Source: Latrodectus hesperus | Taxonomy: Eukaryota > Arthropoda > Arachnida > Araneae > Theridiidae | NCBI GenBank assembly: GCA_037975125.1 | Contig: CM075860.1 | Span: 20,297,589-20,361,588, forward strand | DNA length: 64,000 nucleotides | Reading direction: 5' to 3' | Part shown: piece after piece, positions 55,217 to 64,000 of the stretch | How the letters are laid out: each line of letters begins with the position of its first letter | Position numbering within the stretch: the stretch's first letter is position 1 | Program-made: the position numbers and the translations under genes | The notes under the pieces: generated by a model | Databases searched by the model: none | What the model was told of the DNA's origin: nothing | Seen by the model: the letters and a program-made list of their open reading frames with translations, nothing else

Positions 55217-55658
55217 AATACATTATTCATTAAGACTCTGAAAATATATACGCTTGACCACAAAGTAATTCCGAATGGATAGAGTAAGCATAGATCAAAT
55301 ACACCGTACTATACAAAAAACAACAGAAGATCGAAATTTAAATTAAATCATAAAAGCGAAGAACAAAAGATCCTAACATTTGAAAATGATTATAGCATAT
55401 TTTGGGTACTATTTTTAAGGATTATTAGATATATACATTTTGATGTTATGAATTGTTTCATATAGAGTGTAGATTAAATCAAGCCTTATCTATATTCAAC
55501 AATTCTAAAAGCATAAGAAATCTAATTGATTTGGTGTACATCTGCTCGGTATACTATAAATTAATTTTATTTCAGGTATAAATATTCAAATCTATTTCGT
55601 AAACCTGATTTCTGAGTTTATTTGAACAAAATTCTGTATTCATAAAAAACATAATTAT

Positions 55659-55964
55659 TTTTTTTCCAATGGCGAACACTTGGGTGACGAACCCTATGCC
55701 ACAACAAGGCCAGAATCTGCTACTCATTTGTCGTTACCCAGCGGGCACCTGTGAACCAAGTCACGGAGGCAAGTAGCTTACCACCACAAACCCGTTTATA
55801 GGGTGGGCCACTATTCATATATCATCGCTGAAGAAAGGACAGAGAAACACAAAGAGAACAGAGAAAGAAAGTAACATCCATGCCCGAACCAGGATTCGAA
55901 CCCGGGACACACAGCTCAGGAGTCAGGACACGCTAACCAGCCATCAGTCGGCTAAAATAAAAAG
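55659..55964 (-). repeat. tRNA-derived SINE, second copy of the 19676 family
   Basis: On the minus strand box A lies near 55945 and box B GGGTTCGAATCCTGG near 55900, followed by the TC-rich stretch, the core CCCTATAAACGGG and a short A tail at 55659. The flanks aaaaaacataattat (55644-55658) and aaaaaaccataattat (55965-55980) are a duplication with one indel. It aligns with the 19676 copy along its whole length, with small deletions. Confidence 0.88.
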
Positions 55965-55980
55965 AAAAAACCATAATTAT

Positions 55981-57441
55981 AAAAGTTAGAAATTTTAAAT
56001 ATTTTAAATTTTTAATTTATATTTTTAAAAAAGCTCAAATTAAAAAGTCAATTTCTATTAAAAAGTCAATTCAAATTAGAAAATCAAATGATCAATTTCT
56101 AAAAACATTGACAAGGTTCAAGAGAGCAAACATTTTTTTTAATTTGCTCATATGTTATATAATTACCCATTAAAAAGTGTAAAAACAGCTATTTTTCTTT
56201 CTGGAGATAATTTCATTGAAGAACGTTTAACTTACATCCTTAAAAAGAAATTATATTCATTGAACTCTGTTCACTGACAACGTTTCCAAATGAGCAATAA
56301 TACTGTAAAGCTCAATTTGTAGGAAATGTAATTGCTAGGAATGTTTTTATATACACTATAAAAACAAAGTGTGTCGTAATTTTTATTAGAAAAATTAAAA
56401 TTTATTTAGACAAAACTTGAGAAAATTAGAACCATTCTATACATACTTTCAGTTAATTCCAGACAAGAATTATTATTAATCAATTCTTATAAGTTAATGT
56501 TCTTTCTATCAGGAAAAATTTTCTCTTTTAGCAAAATTTACTGAATTTTTTGAGAGATATGTAATTAATAAATTTATTTTCCATATTTACGCAAAGTTGC
56601 TTTGAAATTAGCTATATTATTTAAGTAAATTCTCTCTCTTATGCAAATTTTTGAATCAAACTTCAATTACAAATATTTTTTTTGCTTTGACTTCATGGTT
56701 ACTTTTTTGTCCGAGGGCTGATTTAAGTGAAAATTTAAAGTAAATTTCTAAGAATAACGCGCTTCTATATAAGAATGCGGACTTGAAACCATGAACTATG
56801 GAATTCTGCATCATAATTTTGAGCAGTCAGTTATCAGATAATCATGCATTCTATAGCTTCTATCTATATGTTTTCCGATTCTCTGTAAGAAAACAAATTC
56901 TCCAAATATTTTTGACGAATTTATAATAATGAGAAAGGAAAAAATTTCGTTATTTGAGGGAATACACAATTTCACAGTGTCTAAAAATCATTTTCAATAG
57001 TTTACACAATTTAATAATCAATCTTTCGATAAACCATATGAGTTAGAATTTATTAAGAACAGCTTTGATTATACACAATGTATAATAATATACAACTCTA
57101 TTCTCTTAAAAAGTTTTCCTTAACTTTCAAAACCAATTGGATTGTCGTATGTTAACTGTTTGAGCTTCAGTTCAACAATTCTTGGGTTGGAAAACGGACT
57201 GTACGTGGTAGCAATCGGCTGGTTCATCGATACTTGTCCTAACTTGCTCAGTACGATTGAGCGTTGAAAGAGATAAACGAGTTTGTGCGTTTTGTCTTAT
57301 TCCTGTCGGTGCTTGCTGTATTTAAGTCCTACATAAAAGCTCGTAATTTTTCTTATATTTTCATTAGTGGTTTCGTGCTCTTTCTTTAAACGAGTATTTA
57401 AGTTCAACACTTTATTTACTTATTTTTGAAAAAAAAAAGCC
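55981..57441. other. AT-rich DNA, then probable hAT 5' flank
   Basis: No gene up to about 57160. From 57160 to 57441 the composition is richer and this is probably the 5' untranslated part of the hAT element. I could not identify its terminal inverted repeat. Confidence 0.5.
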
Positions 57442-57910
57442 ATGTCGCAAGCAAAAAAAGAAGAAACGGCAATACAGTGCAGAATATATTAAATATGAAT
57501 TCATAGAAAATTCGACAAACCCATCTTTGCCTTTGTGCTTTCTTTGTTCAAAAACATTTTCAAACGAAGCGATGAAGCCTTCAAGACTTCAAGATCATTT
57601 AAATAAAATGTAGATAAGGACAAAAATGTAGCCTATTTTCAAAATCTGGAAAAGAAGCATAATGCTCAGCTAAGTGTACGGAAACTTTTTTCGATGGCTG
57701 CTAAGCAAGACGATGACGGACTTCGAGCTTCATACAATATCTCTCTGTTAATTGCTCAAACAAGTAAACCACACACCATCGGAGAAACGTTAATTTTGCC
57801 AGCGATAAGAGAAGTTATAACTACTGTGCTCCATAAACCGGCGGCAGATATAATTCGAAAATTTCCTTTGAACAATAATTCTGTGCAAAGATGATTTGAT
57901 GATATGGCTT

Positions 57911-59260
57911 GCTGCAGCGTAACTAGTTCCAGATTGAGGAATGCGCGATGAGACTATTTTACGAGCTTCTGGGTAAGAGACTTTATTCTTTATTTTGATT
58001 GCTGTGATTTCTTTTTCAATTTGCCAGGCTGGACAAGATCGAGAGTAGGAGGGGTGGTCGCCTTGGCAGTTGACACACACCTCTTTAGCGTTGCATATAA
58101 TACTATCATAGCCGACATTAGCACAACGGGCACAAGTTTTCCCCTGCAAGATAATTTTGAATGTCCTAAGCGTTGACATTGAAAACATCTCAGAGGATTT
58201 GGAAAGTATGGTCTAACAGAACACCGCAAATAAGCAAATTTTACGTGTTGTGGTAAATCTGGAGTGGCAAATGTCAAAACTAGATTATTCGTTTTCAATA
58301 CAATGTCATCTCTTTAGATTGTCATTCGTTTCACTGCGCATACTTTCCAACATTTAAGATTTTCAAGAGTTTCATCAGTAGATGTATAAAGTAAATCCTC
58401 TGCCGTAATCACACCACGAGAAAAATTTAAATTCCCGTGAGGTGTTACAATCACATCCATATCGCCCAGAGTTCTCATCGTCATCATCAATATAGATTGC
58501 CTTTCAGAGGCCGTCTCAGTTAATAGATCGCCAGATTTTAATTTCTTCAGTGATTTCATTTCACCGAGGAAAGCAGAAACGCTTTTTTCAATTACAAAAG
58601 GGGAAACAAACTGAAAAGTTCCCTCTTTTTTTGGATAACAAAAAACTTTGCAGAACACATTGACAATTGTTCCTCCCGTGGGAGTGAAGATAATGTAGAT
58701 AGTTTCATGTAGCAAAAAATTAAAATTCAGGGACCAGACGGCACCACCCACCACGGAGCTCTTCGAGGGGATACAGGTTAATTGTACCAGTGTTAGTCAG
58801 TCCCTATACGTTCACAGTACATCCCTGAAATGGTTTCCACCCTTGAGAATAACCCAGTAGATGTACCGATCACTTGATCCATTTAAGCCTGATTGATGTC
58901 ATGAGGACCACAGCACACCTCCCGTTTACCTGAAGAAGAGGCCAAAGTAATGTGTTGGTCTTTGGTAGCCTCAATTACCAGGACCCTCCTTTCCAAGGAC
59001 ACTGGTCTCCACGCACGGCAAACACGTGGGTGATTTAATCCCCAAGAGGAGATAATAGCAACAAAGCGGCGAAAGCTACTCAAAGGGAGCCCTCAACCTC
59101 TTACGAGGCAACCACAACGAGGGAGAAGAGGAATAAAAAGCAGAAGAGTAGTGGAGAGAGGAAAAAATGAAGAGGACAGATCACTGGGGTACCTCGGGAT
59201 TGTGGCACCCGTGTTTTCTTAAAGAGGGTAATCATCATCACCCCCTCAGGGGGTGATGAA
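57911..59260 (-). mobile_element. Jockey-like LINE, 5' half only (5'UTR and ORF1)
   Basis: On the minus strand the element starts near 59260 with a hairpin, has about 550 nt of 5'UTR, then ORF1: FVIEKSVSAFLGEMKSLKKL (about 58590), GVITAEDLLY, LKTNNLVLTFATPDLPQHV, RCFQCQRLGHSKLSC, CARCANVGYDSIIC, CVNCQGDHPSYSRSC and KNKVSYPEARKIVSSRIP. Three zinc knuckles mark a gag-like nucleic-acid-binding protein. A stop (58314-58316) and a frameshift near 58140 break the frame. The sequence stops soon after the knuckles; ORF2 and the 3'UTR are absent. Confidence 0.88.
59235..59259. repeat. Perfect 12-bp palindrome at the LINE 5' end
   Basis: tcatcaccccct (59235-59246) is exactly inverted at 59248-59259 around a single central base. 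It marks the 5' terminus of the jockey-like element at its junction with the hAT sequence. Confidence 0.85.
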
Positions 59261-60338
59261 AAAGGAATTACTTGAAGAATATTGTATCAGCTGCTACAGA
59301 TGGTGCTCCAGCTATGACAGGGTGTCAAAAAGGCTTCATGTCGTACCTAAAAAACAAAATTCCTGGTGTGATTGCTGTATATTTGCGTTATAAATCGATA
59401 GCATTTAGTTGCTAGAAATTTAAGTGAACGACTGTTTCAATCATTGCAACAAGTCATCAGAGCAGTCAATAAAATCCGAAACAATTCTTTAAATGATAGA
59501 TTATTTAATCAGCTTTGTGTGTTGCTAATGATGAAGATTTCAACAGATTGATCTTTCACACAGAAGTACATTGGCTATCAAAAGGAAATTGTCTGACTCG
59601 TTTTTACAATCTGTTTGACTCTGTCATAGAGTTCTTGGAAAACAAAGACACAGCATTGCGCGAAAACCTCATCACATCAAAGAATGTTATCGCATACCTG
59701 ACAGACCTTTATACATTGTTTAATGATATGAATCTCCAACTTCAAGGTGATGACTTGAACTTGATAAATACAAAAAATGTCGTCGCTGATTTCGTAGCCA
59801 AGCTGCTCTTTTACAAGAAGAATATCGGCAGACGTGAGTTCCATAACTTTCCCAATTTATTAATATCCTGCAAAAACGACGACTTGCTCGTCTACTGCCA
59901 ACATTTGGAAAATCTTCACAGTGATTTCATTGAAAGATTCCAGGACATTTTGAAATTGGAAATACCAGACTGGGTGTTAGATCCTTTTTCAAATGTCAAC
60001 ATAGCAGCATCACCCCAGCTGAAAGAAGAACTTATAGAATTGACCACGAATGAGGAAATAAAAATCAAATTTATAAAAATGGCTACCAACAATTTTGGCC
60101 TCAAAAGTCAAGTCTGCAGTTGTACCCTGGATTGTGGTCAATCTCTCAACAATTCTTGATATCATTCCCTTCGTCATATTTGTGTGAAAGTGGATTTAGC
60201 GCTCTGACAACACTGCTTACAAAAAAGAGAAATCATTTGCAAGTTACCAAACGCGGCGACTTACGACTGTTGTTGAGTAAAATCGAACCTGATATCAACA
60301 AACTTGTTAAAAATCATCAAATTCATCCATCCCATTAG

Positions 60339-62003
<1,665 letters not shown>

Positions 62004-62158
62004 AAGGTTGTGATTGAACTGGAATGCTTGAATTCCCGTTTCACAAGGCATCCGATTGTCGATCGCAGGAACAGTGCTTCTACGCGGAACCTGTTACTAA
62101 AAGGGCAAATGAGGCATATTGAGGATTGGGACGCCATCATCTATCTCTGTGTTCCTTT
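62004..62158 (+). CDS. Soluble guanylate cyclase, exon 3: second part of HNOBA domain
   Basis: Residues 269-319 plus two bases of the next codon. The acceptor is TTTTGCAG|AAG and the frame follows exon 2 in phase 0: KVVIELECLNSRFTRHPIVD, then ASTRNLLLKGQMRHIEDWD and AIIYLCVP. The L-LKGQM-...-I-YLC-P pattern is the strongly conserved second half of HNOBA in all guanylate cyclase subunits. The donor is CCTTT|GTGAGT in phase 2. It is too short to be open in a simple length-filtered search, and the stop just after the donor shows that splicing is needed. The rest of HNOBA, the coiled coil and the cyclase catalytic domain are not in the window. Confidence 0.9.
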
Positions 62159-64000
62159 GTGAGTATTGTTTGTATTCAGTTCTCAGAACGAGTATCGCAT
62201 AATGTAGAGCATAGCTTTGTGGGGTTATTAATTCAAAATAAAAATTGTACTAAATATGATGTAGATGAGTGTGATGTAAAATTCATGCTCAGTATTATAA
62301 TTGAAGAAGAAACTATAGAATAAATATTTTTTGAATTAGTATTGGCAATTTTGGAGACTGTTAATTTTTTTCCACTGTTCTATTATTTGGGTTCTGTTTT
62401 CAATCCTCCTGCAAATCTATTGTACATTACAATGACAATGAAAAAGCAGAATATGTTCCTCTTTCATACTGATTAAAATTATTGGTGTAGAATAGGCTCC
62501 TGTAGAATATATTTAATATATTTCTCTGCGTAAAGGTTGTTTGATAGGTCATTTTATAAAATCAGGACATTTATATAAGAGGTTGCAAATAATTATATAT
62601 AGAAAATAATTATAGCATTCTTTAAAATTAAAAGTAATTAAAACACATTTCAAATCTTGCAAACAATTAAACAGCTCTCGTGCAACCAAAATATATGCTT
62701 TGCTTGATTATTATGTAAGCAAACGAAAAAAGTTATTTAGATTTTTGGTATTTTAAAATGCTTAATATTTTGAAACTGAACACATTATCAGTAACTTTAT
62801 GAAAATATTTCTTTTTTTAAAAAAATGTGATAAAGCAGTCCCAATGTTGGAGTACCATGTAAGAGATTAATTGGGATCTAATGCATTGCATTCAAATAAA
62901 GAGAAGGTTATTCTTAATATTACTGTATATTTGAATTACTGGCACGCCTAAAAGGTTTCTGGAATCACTGAACTATAGAAATAAAATCCGTATTCTCTGT
63001 TTGTCCTCCGAGTTTTTTTCAGGTACGAACAGAGAACCGTTGCATATAATGAAATTTAACTATGTCACTCTCTGGTTAATTTAAAACATATTACATTTCG
63101 AAATTTATAGTTTACAGTGCTTGCAATTAATCTAAAACATTAACGATCATCTGAACTCACCTTAAAATTGTATATTCTTCGATGTAATTTTTATAATGTA
63201 AAACCATTCCGGACCTCTATTTGCTTCAGAAGAGTTTCCTGCATTTATTTATCATCAATGCGTAACTGCTGGAAATGGTGAACAATATGTTCGGCACTAG
63301 ATTTTCTTTTTTCCACATTTCCACTGTGTAATTTAAACTTTATGATTATTTTTTTGATTTTTGCAATATTGTTTTTACCAAATTTAAAGAATGTGTTTTC
63401 GCTTTCCCCGATACGCCGCTGATAAAGGAATTTAAATGTCGATTAAGAGTCCAGACTTTCTTGTTCAATTATTTTGTAACTAAACTGAATATTTAACTCT
63501 TCTACACTTCATTTAACTGTTTTAGTTGATTCATACGTGATACCTTATTCGTGGTGCAAAACAACGTTTTGTGTACAGCTATGTAAATAGTAAATATATA
63601 TTAAAAAATAGTAAATATCCGTATTTTTTTTTTAAAAAAAGCAATTTTTCTCCTAAAGATTGGTATATGTCTTCCACTCAAAGCTATGACTCTCAAAATC
63701 TGGTGAGTTTCAATTATTATTAAGAACAGGTATCGAAAGTGTTGTTACACTTATAAAATAATATTTAAAATATTAAAAGGAAAAATTTAAATCGAATGTA
63801 ATAGCATAGTAAAATTATTTAACTCTGATTTATCAGAAATAAAAGTCACCGCTGTAAAATAAGCTCTAAGTTCAAATAGTAATAAATTAACATAATTATT
63901 ATATGATTATTATCTAGACATTAGAATTTGAATATATAGATTCTGCCACTGAAAATAATAAGTAAAAGTAATATAATAAGTTTTTCCAATATACATATAT
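62159..64000 (+). other. Start of intron 3 (incomplete)
   Basis: It begins GTGAGT and reaches the window edge. I looked for the next HNOBA/coiled-coil exon and found none. The sequence is AT-rich with no repeat I can name. Confidence 0.6.

Larger units (their letters stand above)
52935..55643. other. AT-rich intronic DNA
   Basis: No gene seen; the lysine-rich frame at 54834-55025 is A-rich sequence without homology. The only complex stretch is 54160-54310, which holds the X-box structure. Confidence 0.55.
57442..60338 (+). pseudogene. hAT transposase pseudogene (ZBED5/SCAND3-like), interrupted
   Basis: Two pieces in one direction. The left piece (57442-57910) has KRQYSAEYIKYEF, the BED-type zinc finger CFLCSKTFSNEAMKPSRLQDHL, then LEKKHNAQLSVRKLF and KPHTIGETLILPAI. 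The right piece (59262-60338) has VSAATDGAPAMTGCQKGF (catalytic Asp region), RLFNQLCVANDEDFNRLIFHTEVHWL with TEV-WLS-G, and the hAT dimerisation end CESGFSALTTLLTKKRNHL. Roughly 150 residues between the pieces are missing and are replaced by a minus-strand LINE segment. Frameshifts near 57462 and 60115 and several stops confirm it is dead. Confidence 0.88.

Noticed and set aside
62126..62323. 65-codon frame starting at 62126
   Set aside because: It overlaps exon 3 in a different frame and runs through the GTGAGT donor into intron.

Overview
The window reads as nuclear DNA of an arthropod, most likely a spider. It is very AT-rich, carries long (AT)n arrays, and is crowded with decayed transposons of types common in arachnid genomes: tRNA-headed SINEs, jockey-like ORF1, an RTE-type tail, Tc1/mariner, Mutator-like and ZBED-type hAT relics. 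The one host gene is a metazoan-type, intron-split gene with GT-AG splice sites. The spider assignment is inference from the repeat content; I could not search a database.

The only host gene I can support is a beta-type/atypical soluble guanylate cyclase (Gyc-88E/89D-like) on the + strand. Exon 1 (13555-14105) encodes the whole heme H-NOX domain, exon 2 (52682-52934) the first half of the HNOBA (PAS-like) domain, and exon 3 (62004-62158) more of HNOBA. The splice phases join exactly (phase 2, then phase 0, then open at phase 2). The introns are 38,576 and 9,069 nt, so most of the window is intron. About 320 residues are encoded here; the coiled coil and catalytic cyclase domain must lie beyond the right edge.

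Layout: 1-5.9 kb is AT-rich with one SINE and a long hairpin. 5.87-11.17 kb is a nearly intact I-group LINE (ORF1 with zinc knuckles; ORF2 with endonuclease, reverse transcriptase and RNase H) bounded by a perfect 14-bp target-site duplication, with one nonsense codon in each ORF. 11.6-11.9 kb is a SINE, 13.2-13.55 kb the probable promoter/5'UTR, then exon 1. Intron 1 holds two Tc1-like relics (18.2-19.4, 24.3-25.6 kb), a SINE inserted in a palindrome (19.7 kb), an internally deleted mariner (26.6 kb), an internally deleted mariner-like element (29.1 kb), a Mutator-like transposase pseudogene (31.5-33 kb), an 88-bp tandem repeat (35.2 kb), a chimeric LINE 3' fragment (38.5-39.4 kb), four more SINEs and several (AT)n arrays. 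Just before exon 2 there is a short RTE-type fragment with a 14-bp duplication. Intron 2 holds an X-box-bearing foldback structure (54.2 kb), a SINE (55.7 kb) and a hAT transposase pseudogene interrupted by the 5' half of a jockey-like LINE (57.4-60.3 kb).

I found no credible new enzymatic or defence system. The points most worth following are the very large cyclase gene, the tail-less LINE with a UUCG hairpin at its 3' end, the hAT/LINE nest whose LINE lacks its 3' half, and the palindromic X-box cluster in intron 2.
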